Origin: Rapidithrix thailandica
Lineage (GTDB): Bacteria; Bacteroidota; Bacteroidia; Cytophagales; Flammeovirgaceae
Direction: 5' to 3'
DNA: 64,000 nt
NCBI RefSeq assembly: GCF_039710355.1
Contig: NZ_JBDKWZ010000015.1
Coordinates: 114,900 to 178,899, forward strand
Part shown: piece by piece, positions 18,268 through 27,879 of the stretch
How positions within the stretch are numbered: position 1 is the first letter of the stretch
How the letters are laid out: every line of letters starts with the position of its first letter
The notes under the pieces: generated by a model
Database searches by the model: none
What the model was told of the DNA's origin: nothing
Seen by the model: only the letters and a program-made list of their open reading frames with translations
Made by a program: the position numbers and the translations under genes

Positions 18268-18409
18268 CCGGAAGTTTTTAGACGGTATACACTTGAAGGA
18301 TTGTAGTATTAGCTTATAACTGACTATTTTTTTGAATTTCAATATGTATGGACAATTAAACAAATCAAAATTTCCTTACAGAAATACAGCATTATTTTAA
18401 AAAACAAGT

Positions 18410-19345
18410 ATGCAAATACTCGGAATCGATATGGGTGGCACAAACCTCAAGTTAGGTTGGGTGGCCAATGGAGAAGTCCTGGCCACGAGCCAGGTGAAAG
18501 CCTTGCCCAAAAGCAGTATGTTGGAGAATTTATCGCTGTGCAAATCGGAAAGTATCAAACTGGCACAACAAATAGGAGCTTCGCTAAACGACTTGCAAGG
18601 AGTGGGACTGGCCTTTCCGGGATTGGTAGACTCAAAAAGCAACCGGATTCATTCTACACCGAAAGATAAATTCGAAGATGCTATTGGGGTAGACCCGGAA
18701 GCAATGGTCCGGGAGCTTTGGCAATGTTCGTTAGCCGTGGAAAACGATGCCAATATGGCTTTGTTGGGTGAGTGGCAGTTCGGTGTTGGAAAGGAATATC
18801 AAAATATTGTGCAGATTACCTTGGGTACGGGTATTGGCTCTTCCGTCATTATGGAAGGGAAACCCTTGCGGGGGACACACTTTCAAGCAGGATGCTTGGG
18901 CGGGCACTTCACCTTGCAAGCTTCCGGGAAGCCCTGTATTTGCGGAAACAGAGGTTGTGCGGAAACTTTAGCTTCTTCTTGGGCATTGCCCGGGTTGATC
19001 CGGGAAAGTGAAGAGTGTCAGGAGAGTCCATTGAGAAAGTTGCCTCAGCCTGGTTACAAGGAAGTATTTGAAGCGGCTCAACAAGGAGATGCATTGGCCT
19101 TGCGTATCCGACAGCAAAGCTTGGAAGTTTGGTCGGCTGTGGCGATTAATTTAATCCATGCTTACGACCCTGAGTTGGTAATTCTTAGTGGGGGAATTAT
19201 GCAAAGTGCGGAGGAGATCATTCCCTATATCCAACAGTACGTACAACAGCATGCCTGGACCCCCTGGGGAGAGGTGAAGGTAGTAAAAGCGCATTTCGAT
19301 CAATCAGCGGCTTTGTTGGGGGGGTATTACCGCTTCGAGAGGTAA
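18410..19345 (+). CDS. ROK-family sugar kinase
   Basis: This 311-residue protein shows DMGGTNLKLG at the N-terminus (ATP phosphate binding), LGTGIGSS in the middle and the ROK zinc motif GKPCICGNRGCAETLAS near residues 175-188, preceded by GGHFTLQ. It likely phosphorylates a hexose in the cytoplasm. With a mannose-6-phosphate isomerase immediately downstream and an alpha-mannosidase after that, mannokinase (mannose to mannose-6-phosphate) is the best guess, although glucose or fructose kinase activity cannot be separated by sequence alone. There is no sign of a DNA-binding domain, so it is a kinase rather than a ROK repressor. Confidence 0.88.
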   Translation: MQILGIDMGGTNLKLGWVANGEVLATSQVKALPKSSMLENLSLCKSESIKLAQQIGASLNDLQGVGLAFPGLVDSKSNRIHSTPKDKFEDAIGVDPEAMVRELWQCSLAVENDANMALLGEWQFGVGKEYQNIVQITLGTGIGSSVIMEGKPLRGTHFQAGCLGGHFTLQASGKPCICGNRGCAETLASSWALPGLIRESEECQESPLRKLPQPGYKEVFEAAQQGDALALRIRQQSLEVWSAVAINLIHAYDPELVILSGGIMQSAEEIIPYIQQYVQQHAWTPWGEVKVVKAHFDQSAALLGGYYRFER

Positions 19346-19454
19346 AAACTTTGTCTTTCAATCATTTATAAAACATAAAAATCAACTCCGCATGCCTGAT
19401 ACTACTACTACTTGTTAAAGGGATTAGTAGGGGCGTGCAAAACCTAAATCTATC

Positions 19455-21203
19455 GTGAAGAGGTCTAAATTCAACAAATTTCCGATTTTAAAGGCAAACG
19501 TAAAGGATGAACTTGCCTGGGAAGGCTGGGAAGCTATTGCAAGCCAGCTTCAAAATGCTGTGCAAAAACAATCCGGAGAACGGGTCGTATTGGCCATCGA
19601 ATGTTACCAAGGAGTCTATGAGCAAGCGCTTGTCAGTGTGGTCAAAAAGTACTTTCAGACGGCCAGATTGATCGAAAGTAGCGCTTGTTTTAAAGAAGAG
19701 TCCGTTATTAGGGCCATGGTGCAGCGCGATCTGACAGACGACCGGGTGTTTGGGAAAATGACTAACTGGGAAATCGAGGATTATTTTGACGATACTCAAA
19801 CGGAAAAATTAAAAAAACAGCTGGATCAGACGCAAGGCTTAGTCGTCATCATAGGGGTAGGAGCTTCTTTGTTGGCGGAGCCGGATGTATTGGTGTATGC
19901 CGATATGGCCCGGTGGGAAATCCAACAACGGATGCGGAGCAACACTGTGAGCAATATTGGGGTAAACAATGCCGCTGACGAGGTAAGTCGCCAATACAAA
20001 TGGGGCTTTTTTATTGATTGGCGCATGTGCGATCGATTGAAAAAGAAATTGATGCATCGTTGGGATTTTATATTGGATACCAACCGGGCCGAACAACCTA
20101 AGATGGTGGAAGGAGCGGCCTACCGGGAAGCCTTGAACCAAGCGGTAAATCAACCGTTGATGCTGGTCCCTTTCTTTGATCCGGGACCTTGGGGCGGACA
20201 GTGGATGAAGGAGGTATGTGATCTGGACAAAGACAGGGAAAATTTTGCCTGGTGTTTTAACTGTGTACCGGAAGAAAACTCCATCTTACTTCAGTTTGGT
20301 GAAGTGGTGATGGAAAGCCCGTCTATCAACCTGGTGTTTTACCGGCCGCAAGAATTGCTCGGGACAAAAGTATACAGCCGCTTTGGGGCGGAGTTTCCCA
20401 TACGTTTTGACTTTTTGGATACGGTAGAGGGGGGCAATCTAAGCATGCAAGTGCACCCGACTACCGAATATATTCAGGACCATTTCGGAATGCCGTACAC
20501 ACAAGACGAAAGTTATTATATGCTGGATGCCAAGCCCGGCTCAATCGTGTATTTGGGCTTGAAAGATGGCGTGGAAAAGGAAGATTTACGGGCGGATCTG
20601 GAAAAAGCACAAAGGGGTGAAGGGGCTTTTCCCGATGAAAAATATATCAACCGCTTTGAAGTAAAGAAACATGACCATTTCCTGATTCCGTCCGGAACGA
20701 TTCACTGCTCGGGAACGGATTCTATGGTCTTGGAAATCAGCGCAACGCCTTACATCTTCACGTTCAAACTTTGGGATTGGGGGCGATTGGGCTTGGACGG
20801 AAAACCCCGCCCGATTCATATCGATCATGGCATGAATGTGATTCAAATGGACCGGACTACCGAATGGGTGAAGGAAAATTTGGTGAATTGTATTGAAAAA
20901 GTAGCGGAAGGAGAGGGTTGGGCCGAAGAACGCACCGGACTACACGAATTGGAATTTATCGAAACCCGTAGGCACTGGTTTACCCGAAAAGTAAGCCATC
21001 ACACAGAAGGAACGGTACATGTACTGAGCTTGGTAGAAGGAGAAGAAGCCTTGGTGGAAAGCCCGGAAAATGCTTTTGCACCTTTTACCGTACACTATGC
21101 GGAAACGTTCATTATCCCGGCACATGTGGGGGCTTATACCATTCGCCCCGTAGAAGAAAATCCTGAAAAGCCACTGGCAACCTTAAAGGCTTATGTACGA
21201 TAG
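19455..21203 (+). CDS. Class I mannose-6-phosphate isomerase with N-terminal extension
   Basis: The start is a GTG at 19455 and the product has 582 residues, longer than the usual ~320-400 for class I ManA. The C-terminal part has the cupin metal-site features of type I phosphomannose isomerase: NLSMQVHPTTEYI, DESYYMLDAKPGS, HFLIPSGTIHCSG and FKLWDWGRLGLDGKPRP. The first ~225 residues are not ManA-like. They contain VVLAIECYQG and VVIIGVGASLL followed by EPDVLVYADMARWEIQ, reminiscent of a nucleoside-kinase fold but with no intact P-loop lysine. The isomerase would convert mannose-6-phosphate to fructose-6-phosphate, fitting the kinase upstream and the mannosidase downstream. The role of the extension is unknown. 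Confidence 0.8.
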   Translation: MKRSKFNKFPILKANVKDELAWEGWEAIASQLQNAVQKQSGERVVLAIECYQGVYEQALVSVVKKYFQTARLIESSACFKEESVIRAMVQRDLTDDRVFGKMTNWEIEDYFDDTQTEKLKKQLDQTQGLVVIIGVGASLLAEPDVLVYADMARWEIQQRMRSNTVSNIGVNNAADEVSRQYKWGFFIDWRMCDRLKKKLMHRWDFILDTNRAEQPKMVEGAAYREALNQAVNQPLMLVPFFDPGPWGGQWMKEVCDLDKDRENFAWCFNCVPEENSILLQFGEVVMESPSINLVFYRPQELLGTKVYSRFGAEFPIRFDFLDTVEGGNLSMQVHPTTEYIQDHFGMPYTQDESYYMLDAKPGSIVYLGLKDGVEKEDLRADLEKAQRGEGAFPDEKYINRFEVKKHDHFLIPSGTIHCSGTDSMVLEISATPYIFTFKLWDWGRLGLDGKPRPIHIDHGMNVIQMDRTTEWVKENLVNCIEKVAEGEGWAEERTGLHELEFIETRRHWFTRKVSHHTEGTVHVLSLVEGEEALVESPENAFAPFTVHYAETFIIPAHVGAYTIRPVEENPEKPLATLKAYVR

Positions 21204-21376
21204 TAAGGCTATTTGTTGGCGGTGGTTGTATGTTTAAATACCTGACTTCCCCTCCTGGACTCGGGAGGGGTTCCCTATAGGACAGGACGTTTATTGGCCA
21301 TACTTACCTTAATACCAGAACCGGATTTAAGCGGCAAATAAACTCCAATCATAAATTTTAAAACCTCATCAAAAAT

Positions 21377-24300
21377 ATGTTTCATCAAAAATTCAGACCC
21401 GAAGGACTTCGATGGTGGGCCATAGTACTGCTTGGTTGGCTTTTTGTCCAGCCACTGTACGGCCAATCGAAGCTCCCTTGGCTTTCCGGTTATACCAAAA
21501 CCTTGCATGGAGAATACATTGGATACAATACGGCCATCAAAGGCGTCAACGATTGTTTGTTGGTACGGGCGATTGACCGGGAGAAATCCATTGCCTGGGA
21601 ATCGGCATCCATCCCGGAAGATTATCAACAACCTTATGTAATGCTGGTTTGGTTAGCGAATTATGACCATAACAATGACCGGAGAAAATACGATTTGTCC
21701 ATCAATGGAGAATCATGGTTTACGTTTACCAATAACCCTGAATCCGAATGGAAGATTGATGGAAAAGATGGAGCCGAATTGCGTTTCCAATTGATCAAAA
21801 AAGACCCCAATGGGGATTACATGGGCTATCAGTTTTTGAAATTGCCTGTGAAGTCTTTTGAAAAAGGGAAACCGCTTTCCTTACAAATTGCGGGAGAAAG
21901 TGCGGGCAAACCTACCTGGTACATGACGGTAGCCTATTCGCTGCAATCATCCATCAACTTGCAAACGGAAATGGCCGTATTGCGCAAAGAGGAGAAGCTT
22001 TGGCAACGCATCCGGGTAAAAGCGGTGTATCATGGAGAACCCGCTCCGGTTACCTTTGAAATGGATGGAAAAACATTGGCGGAAGATACTTTGCACTTGG
22101 GAGAAAATACCTACTATCTCTGGGTGGATTTGGTGAAAGAACCGGTTGACAAACAAATAAAAATTACGGTAGCCGGACAGGAGCCGGTTTACAAACAAGT
22201 CGCTTTAAAACCGGTCAAAAACTATACGGTGTACTTCCTGCCGCATTCGCATGTGGACATCGGTTATACACATACACAGGCAGAAGTGGAACAGACTCAG
22301 TGGGAAAATATGGAAAAGGGTATCGAGCTGGCCCGGAAAACCGCTCATTACCCGGAGGGGGCGCAATTTAAATGGAATGCCGAAGTGATGTGGGCAGTAG
22401 ACAGTTATCTGCGAAAAGCCCCGGAAGAAAAAAGAAAAGCCATGCTGGACGCCATCGACAAAGGTTGGTTGGCTTTGGACGGTTTATACGGAAGTAACCT
22501 GACAGGGATCGAGCGGCCGGAAGAGTTGATGCGTTGGGCAGGGGAAAATACCCAAGACTTGTACAAAAAATACGGTTTCCAAATTAATTCGGCTATGATT
22601 ACCGATGTGCCGGGCTATAGTTGGGGAGCAATTTCCGCACTGGCACATAACGGCATCAAGTATTTTTCGGCCGGGCCCAACCATATGCCTTCCTTGCCTC
22701 ACGGAGGCGACCGGGTAGGGTATACACTGGAAGCCTGGGGCGATATTCCTTTTTATTGGGAAACGCCTTCCGGCAAACAGAAAGTCTTGTTTTGGATGAC
22801 CGGACACGGATATTCCTGGTTTCACAATTGGATTTTAGGAACCATCAGTGAAGCGGGGGGAGAGCCTGTTTTACAACACCTGGAAGAGCTGGACGACAAC
22901 GGGTATCCCTATGATATGGTGTATCTGCGCTATACCATCGGAGCGGACAATGGCCCACCGGATCCGAAAATGTCTGACTTTATCAAAAACTGGAACGAGA
23001 CCTACGAATATCCCAAATTCAAAATTTCTACCACACAAGAAGTGTTTGAAAAATTTGAAGAAAAATACGGAGATCAGTTACCGGTATTGAAAGGAGACTT
23101 TACGCCTTATTGGGAGGACGGAGCGGCCAGCTCGGCCAAAGAAACGGCTGTAAACCGCGATGCTGCCGAAAAACTGGTGCAAGCGGAAAAACTCTGGACA
23201 ATGCTGAAACCGGAGCAGTATCCTTTCGAGGGCTTTTACAAAGCCTGGCACAATGCCATTCTTTATTCGGAGCATACCTGGGGAGCCAATATCAGTATCT
23301 CTCAGCCGGACAGTGAGTTTACCCAAAAGCTTTGGAAAGTAAAACAACGGATGGCTCTGGATGCCGATTCTTTGGCGGATGTACTGATCGATGAAGGGTT
23401 AAAGGAAAGGTCGTTGGCAGAAGGAGATGTCGTGGAAGCGATTGAAGTATTCAACACCCAATCCTGGATGAGAACAGATGTGGTGACAGTTCCTGCTGAC
23501 TGGCAGTTGAAAGGAGATTATGTGACGGATGCAGCAGGAAAACACTACCCTTCGCAACGTTTGCAAAATGGAGCGTTGGTGTTTGTTGCCGAAGAGGTAA
23601 AACCTTTGGGAAGTACCAAGTTTTATTTTAAAAAGAAAAAACAAAAAACGGGAAGTCCGGAAGGTTTTGTCTCTGAAAAAGGCCTTTCGAACGGCTTGGT
23701 TACGATTGAAATTGATCCGAAGAATGGGGATATTATCCAGTGGACAAGCCAAGGGGTAACGCAAAATCTGGTAGACAACAAACAAGGGTTTGGTTGGAAT
23801 CATTATGTATACACCGGACAAAATGCGGAAAATCCCAAAGGCATTTCCCAAGTAACTATTGAAGTGAAAGAAAACGGGCCGGTAGTGAAATCATTAATCG
23901 TCACCTCAGAAGCTCCCGGCTGTAATCAATTGGTTACAGAGTTGAAGTTGATTCGGGGAATAGACCGTTTGTATATCGATAATCAGTTGGACAAACAGGA
24001 TGTCCGCGAAAAGGAAAATGTACGCTTTGCCTTTCCTTTCCAGGTGCCTAATGGAAAGATGACCCTGGACATGGCTTGGGGTAGCTTCGAACCGGAAAAA
24101 GGACAGTTGAAGGGGGCGAATAAAAACTTCCTGACTCCTCAGCGTTGGGTGGATGTGTCCAACGAAACGTACGGCATCACCTGGGCCAATCCGGATGCCC
24201 CTTTGATTGAGATAGGGGGAATGAATGGAGAAGCTTGGATGTCAGCACCGCATCGCCCGTGGATCAAGCGTTTGGAGCCTTCACAATTGTTGTATTCCTG

Positions 24301-24706
24301 GGTGATGAACAACTCCTGGCATACCAATTACAAAGCCAGTCAAGGTGGAAAAGTAAATTTCAGATATGTTCTTCGCGGGCACAGAGCCTATTCCGATACG
24401 GAAAACAAAAAATTCGGGATAGAAAGCAGTCAGCCTTTGTTGTTTGTTCCGGTAGCGAAAAAACAGAATACAAAACCCTCTTTCCTGCCATTGCCCGAAG
24501 AGACCTCTGTGATCGTTAGTTCAATACGAGCGGACCATACTTCCGGACAAATGATAGTGCGTTTGTTTAATACTTCTTCTCATCCGGCTTCTTTGAGTTT
24601 GGAAAATTGGGGGAAAGTCAAAAACCAATTGACAGGAGCATCGTTGGGAGCACAATTAAGCCTTTCCGGTTGGGAAATTATCACGCTCCGTATAGAAAAA
24701 GAATAA
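21377..24706 (+). CDS. Glycoside hydrolase family 38 alpha-mannosidase, exported
   Basis: The 1109-residue protein begins with a signal peptide (residues about 1-30, ending QPLYGQ), so it acts outside the cytoplasm. A ~280-residue N-terminal beta-rich region precedes the GH38 catalytic domain: PHSHVDIGYTHTQ gives zinc ligands His292 and Asp294, and ITDVPGYSWG carries the likely nucleophile Asp410. A C-terminal beta-sandwich region completes the family architecture. GH38 enzymes release alpha-linked mannose with retention. It lies 173 bp after the isomerase, so it could be the main enzyme feeding the mannose route of this locus. There is no T9SS C-terminal domain. Confidence 0.9.
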   Translation: MFHQKFRPEGLRWWAIVLLGWLFVQPLYGQSKLPWLSGYTKTLHGEYIGYNTAIKGVNDCLLVRAIDREKSIAWESASIPEDYQQPYVMLVWLANYDHNNDRRKYDLSINGESWFTFTNNPESEWKIDGKDGAELRFQLIKKDPNGDYMGYQFLKLPVKSFEKGKPLSLQIAGESAGKPTWYMTVAYSLQSSINLQTEMAVLRKEEKLWQRIRVKAVYHGEPAPVTFEMDGKTLAEDTLHLGENTYYLWVDLVKEPVDKQIKITVAGQEPVYKQVALKPVKNYTVYFLPHSHVDIGYTHTQAEVEQTQWENMEKGIELARKTAHYPEGAQFKWNAEVMWAVDSYLRKAPEEKRKAMLDAIDKGWLALDGLYGSNLTGIERPEELMRWAGENTQDLYKKYGFQINSAMITDVPGYSWGAISALAHNGIKYFSAGPNHMPSLPHGGDRVGYTLEAWGDIPFYWETPSGKQKVLFWMTGHGYSWFHNWILGTISEAGGEPVLQHLEELDDNGYPYDMVYLRYTIGADNGPPDPKMSDFIKNWNETYEYPKFKISTTQEVFEKFEEKYGDQLPVLKGDFTPYWEDGAASSAKETAVNRDAAEKLVQAEKLWTMLKPEQYPFEGFYKAWHNAILYSEHTWGANISISQPDSEFTQKLWKVKQRMALDADSLADVLIDEGLKERSLAEGDVVEAIEVFNTQSWMRTDVVTVPADWQLKGDYVTDAAGKHYPSQRLQNGALVFVAEEVKPLGSTKFYFKKKKQKTGSPEGFVSEKGLSNGLVTIEIDPKNGDIIQWTSQGVTQNLVDNKQGFGWNHYVYTGQNAENPKGISQVTIEVKENGPVVKSLIVTSEAPGCNQLVTELKLIRGIDRLYIDNQLDKQDVREKENVRFAFPFQVPNGKMTLDMAWGSFEPEKGQLKGANKNFLTPQRWVDVSNETYGITWANPDAPLIEIGGMNGEAWMSAPHRPWIKRLEPSQLLYSWVMNNSWHTNYKASQGGKVNFRYVLRGHRAYSDTENKKFGIESSQPLLFVPVAKKQNTKPSFLPLPEETSVIVSSIRADHTSGQMIVRLFNTSSHPASLSLENWGKVKNQLTGASLGAQLSLSGWEIITLRIEKE

Positions 24707-24723
24707 ACAAAACGGATACTCGC

Positions 24724-24756
24724 AAACCTTCCAGGTTTTCAAAACCTGGAAGGTTT
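24724..24756 (+). repeat. Palindromic repeat copy 2 after the mannosidase gene
   Basis: AAACCTTCCAGGTTTT (24724-24739) and AAAACCTGGAAGGTTT (24741-24756) repeat the arms seen at 14345. Here the stem is 16 bp with a one-base centre and is not followed by a T-run, so it looks more like a dispersed palindrome than a simple terminator. Confidence 0.65.
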
Positions 24757-24780
24757 CATTGCGAATAAAAAAACGTAATC

Positions 24781-26385
24781 ATGCGTACCCTCTGGCTAAT
24801 TCTCGGTTTGTATTTCTGTTGTTCACTGAACCTGGAAGCCCATCCGATCTCTATCAGTTGGGCAGAGGCACAAGTAGGAAAATCAAAAACGACTGTCCGG
24901 CTGCGTATTCTGGCCGAAGATTTATACCTGTATCATCAATTACAACCGGATGCGCGAGACAAAATAAGTTTGGATGCTTTGTATTCAGCCGCTCAAAAGC
25001 ATAAACTATTTCTTCAGAAGTACTTTTTTATCCGGGATGAACAAGGGAACAAATTAGAAGCAAAGTTTGTGAAAACTGATTTGAGTAACTTGTCAATAGA
25101 GGGTATTGAAGTGAGTAACCTGATGGAGTATTCGGTGTATTACGTTTTGGAATATACCCACCGCCAACCTCGTCAATTTGCCTTTTATCAGCAGTTTGGT
25201 GGAGCACATAGCCCTTATAATGCCTTAATGCTCTTGACAGTAACCACAGAGGGAAGTCAAGATAAACAGACCGTAGAGTTAGGACGGGAAAAGCCTTATA
25301 TTCATTCCTTTGACTGGTCGGAATCCCCTGGCAAGAAGCCCGGTTTATTTCAATCCGATTTGCCGGTTGAAAATCAGCATTCCCTTTTGGGAATCGGGAG
25401 TTATAGTGCTTTGCACTCATTTTTGTATGTTCAAACCTTTGAGGTACGCCATGAGATTTTAATTCCATTTGCCACCCTGGAAACTTGGATCAGTGTGGAA
25501 CGGAAAGATGATTTGTTTTTGGAAGTAGAGGAGCAGCAAAAAGCAGAAGATGCAATCGGCCGGTTTTTCAAAGGTATTTGTAGAGTGGAAATTAATGGCC
25601 GGGAAATATCAGCTACTGTTCACCGGGTGGATTTTTACGGGTTGGATTTTAGGGATTTTGCACAATTGGCTCCCCGGAAGCGGCTGAATATTGCGCATGC
25701 CCGGGTGGGCGTGATTCTTACTTTTCCGGTGGATTTACCCGTCAACCAAGTACGTGTGAACTGGAAAGAGTTCAATTTTCAAATCCGGAAACTCAATATG
25801 ACTGTTTACACATACGAACAAACCTTTCAGAAAAAACTCACCCGTTATCAGCCTGTATTGCAGTGGAAAAACGATCGAGCACTGGCTGTTCCAAAAGTAA
25901 AGGCAGTTCATGTCGCAAACAATGACTCCTGGTTGGGTTGGTTGAGTTCCTCCGGACTTCCTCCGGAAAAAGCAGAGGCGGCTGCAGCTACGTTATTGAA
26001 AAACCTCTATCAGGCATTCGCTCACCGTAGTGAAAATGCCATTTACGAATCTTTGAGTCAGACAGCTACCGGAGGAGCCTTGACGGAGGTATATTTACAA
26101 ATCAAAAAGGGCCTGGCTATGCAAGAGCAAGGAGGGGCTTTGGTTTCTATCCGGAAAATGGATATACAAGAGAGTGAGTTACTCAATGCCAAAAAGGAAG
26201 CCTTTACGGTTCGGCTTTCCTGGACCGTATCCGGAAGGGTAGAGCATTGGGGGCATATGCACGACCGGGAGAACCTGTACGAGGGAAAAATTTCTGTGAA
26301 GAACGAAGAAGGGTATTGGAAAATCGATAAACTGCAAGTTTTGTCTGAAGAACGTTTACGGTTTCAAACTTCTTTGCGGAAGTAA
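24781..26385 (+). CDS. Exported protein of unknown function
   Basis: The 534-residue product has an N-terminal signal peptide (LWLILGLYFCCSLNLEA) and begins the mature part HPISISWAE, similar to starts of some small exported Bacteroidota proteins. No catalytic motif is recognisable. The sequence is mixed alpha/beta, with a long C-terminal third (about 390-534) resembling a nuclear-transport-factor-like or tail region by pattern only. It lies downstream of the GH38 gene on the same strand, separated by a palindrome, and its link to sugar use is uncertain. A terminator shared with the opposing arginine decarboxylase gene follows. Confidence 0.6.
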   Translation: MRTLWLILGLYFCCSLNLEAHPISISWAEAQVGKSKTTVRLRILAEDLYLYHQLQPDARDKISLDALYSAAQKHKLFLQKYFFIRDEQGNKLEAKFVKTDLSNLSIEGIEVSNLMEYSVYYVLEYTHRQPRQFAFYQQFGGAHSPYNALMLLTVTTEGSQDKQTVELGREKPYIHSFDWSESPGKKPGLFQSDLPVENQHSLLGIGSYSALHSFLYVQTFEVRHEILIPFATLETWISVERKDDLFLEVEEQQKAEDAIGRFFKGICRVEINGREISATVHRVDFYGLDFRDFAQLAPRKRLNIAHARVGVILTFPVDLPVNQVRVNWKEFNFQIRKLNMTVYTYEQTFQKKLTRYQPVLQWKNDRALAVPKVKAVHVANNDSWLGWLSSSGLPPEKAEAAAATLLKNLYQAFAHRSENAIYESLSQTATGGALTEVYLQIKKGLAMQEQGGALVSIRKMDIQESELLNAKKEAFTVRLSWTVSGRVEHWGHMHDRENLYEGKISVKNEEGYWKIDKLQVLSEERLRFQTSLRK

Positions 26386-26421
26386 GCATGACCAAATGTT
26401 TTACAGGTAGTGTCCAAATGA

Positions 26422-26458
26422 CAAATCCCTCGCCCAATGCTATGGAGTGAGGGATTTG
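26422..26458. terminator. Terminator between convergent genes
   Basis: CAAATCCCTC (26422-26431) pairs with GAGGGATTTG (26449-26458). It sits between the exported-protein gene and the arginine decarboxylase gene. Confidence 0.6.
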
Positions 26459-26490
26459 GATTTATGAATAATTACTTTTCCGGGTATTGA

Positions 26491-27879
26491 TTAGTATCCT
26501 AGCAACCGTAGCATCTCATCACTTTTTTGCTCATCTCTGAATAGTTCATATGAGAAATTTCCATTCTCATCTTTGTCGATGATGATATGTTTGGTGGCCG
26601 GAATCAGGCAATGTTGCAAGCCACCGTAGCCACTCAGGTTTTCCTGGTATGCTCCGGTATGGAAAAAACCAATGTATTGAGGCTCACCTTTTTCGACCGC
26701 CGGCAAATACACATCACCGCTATGTTCTTCGGAATTATAGTAGTCGTCACTATCGCAAGTAATTCCCCCCAAGTGCACTTTTCGATAGTTTTTATGCCAG
26801 TTATTGATAGCCAAAAGAATGAATTTCTGGTTTTTTGCCCAGGAATCGGGGATATGGGTAATAAACGAACCGTCCACCATGTACCAAAGCTCTTTGTCAT
26901 TTTGTAGTTTCTGACCGATTACTTTGTAGATCATGGCTCCACTTTCTCCCACCGTGTAGTTGCCAAACTCCGTGATGATGTTGGGATAAGGCACTTGGTT
27001 CTGATCGCAAATCTGTTTGATGGTTTCAATGATTTGCTCAGTCATAAATATCCGGTCGTAATTGTAGGCCAGAGACGTTTTGATGGGAAAGCCGCCTCCG
27101 ATGTCAATCGTATCCAAGTCCGGACACACTTTGTGCAATTCGCAATATTTATAAATAAATTTACTTAATTCCGTCCAATAATATTGAGTATCGCGAATTC
27201 CCGAATTAATGAAAAAGTGCAGGATTTTTAACTTGATACGTTTATGCTGTTGGAGTTTTTGTTGATAAAAATTGATTACGTCTCCATAGCGAATGCCCAA
27301 CCGGGAAGTATAAAAGTCAAAATTAGGCTCCTCATCAGCTGCTACCCGGATGCCTACCTGGAACTCGCCAGGGATATGGTTGATGTAATAATCCACTTCT
27401 TCCAAATTATCCAGAATGGGCGTAACCTTTTGGAAACCCTGATTGATCATGTCCGAAATGCTTCGAACATATGCTTCCTTTTTAAACCCGTTGCACACCA
27501 CCAGAAAATCTTTATGAATCCGGCCGTCATGATACAGCTTCCATAAAATATCGATATCATAAGTGGAGGAAGTCTCCAGGTAACAGTCGTTTTTCAACAC
27601 TTCATTCAAAATAAATTTGAAATGTGAAGACTTCGTGCAATAACAATAAATGTACTTACCGCTATATCCTAGCTTTTTAAATGCTTCCTGAAAGGCAATT
27701 TTGGATTGTTGGATTTGATAGGAGATCTTAGGCAAATAGCTGATCTTTAAAGGAGTACCGTATTTTCGGATGATTTCCTCCAAAGGAATATCATTGAAAA
27801 ATAAGGAATTGGACTCTATCCGAAACTCTGCGGTCGGAAAATAGAAAGTCTGATCAATTAGGTCCAGGTAACTTTTCAT
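26491..27879 (-). CDS. speA: Arginine decarboxylase, PLP-dependent (fold III)
   Basis: It likely makes agmatine from arginine for polyamine synthesis. The 462-residue protein is an alanine-racemase-fold (type III) PLP decarboxylase of the kind found in Bacteroidota, shorter than the ~630-residue E. coli SpeA. The PLP lysine is in YCYCTKSSHF (Lys83), LETSSTYDID follows, IDIGGGFPIKTS binds the phosphate, and GGITCDSDDYY near residue 385 includes the conserved cysteine. Assignment as arginine rather than diaminopimelate decarboxylase rests on the overall similarity to the Bacteroidota arginine decarboxylase group as I know it. Its usual companions (agmatinase-type genes) are not adjacent. Confidence 0.82.
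   Translation of the reverse strand: MKSYLDLIDQTFYFPTAEFRIESNSLFFNDIPLEEIIRKYGTPLKISYLPKISYQIQQSKIAFQEAFKKLGYSGKYIYCYCTKSSHFKFILNEVLKNDCYLETSSTYDIDILWKLYHDGRIHKDFLVVCNGFKKEAYVRSISDMINQGFQKVTPILDNLEEVDYYINHIPGEFQVGIRVAADEEPNFDFYTSRLGIRYGDVINFYQQKLQQHKRIKLKILHFFINSGIRDTQYYWTELSKFIYKYCELHKVCPDLDTIDIGGGFPIKTSLAYNYDRIFMTEQIIETIKQICDQNQVPYPNIITEFGNYTVGESGAMIYKVIGQKLQNDKELWYMVDGSFITHIPDSWAKNQKFILLAINNWHKNYRKVHLGGITCDSDDYYNSEEHSGDVYLPAVEKGEPQYIGFFHTGAYQENLSGYGGLQHCLIPATKHIIIDKDENGNFSYELFRDEQKSDEMLRLLGY

Noticed and set aside
7378..18325. 16-bp match GCTTATAACTGACTAT at 7380 and about 18311
   Set aside because: One such 16-mer match is expected by chance in 64 kb.
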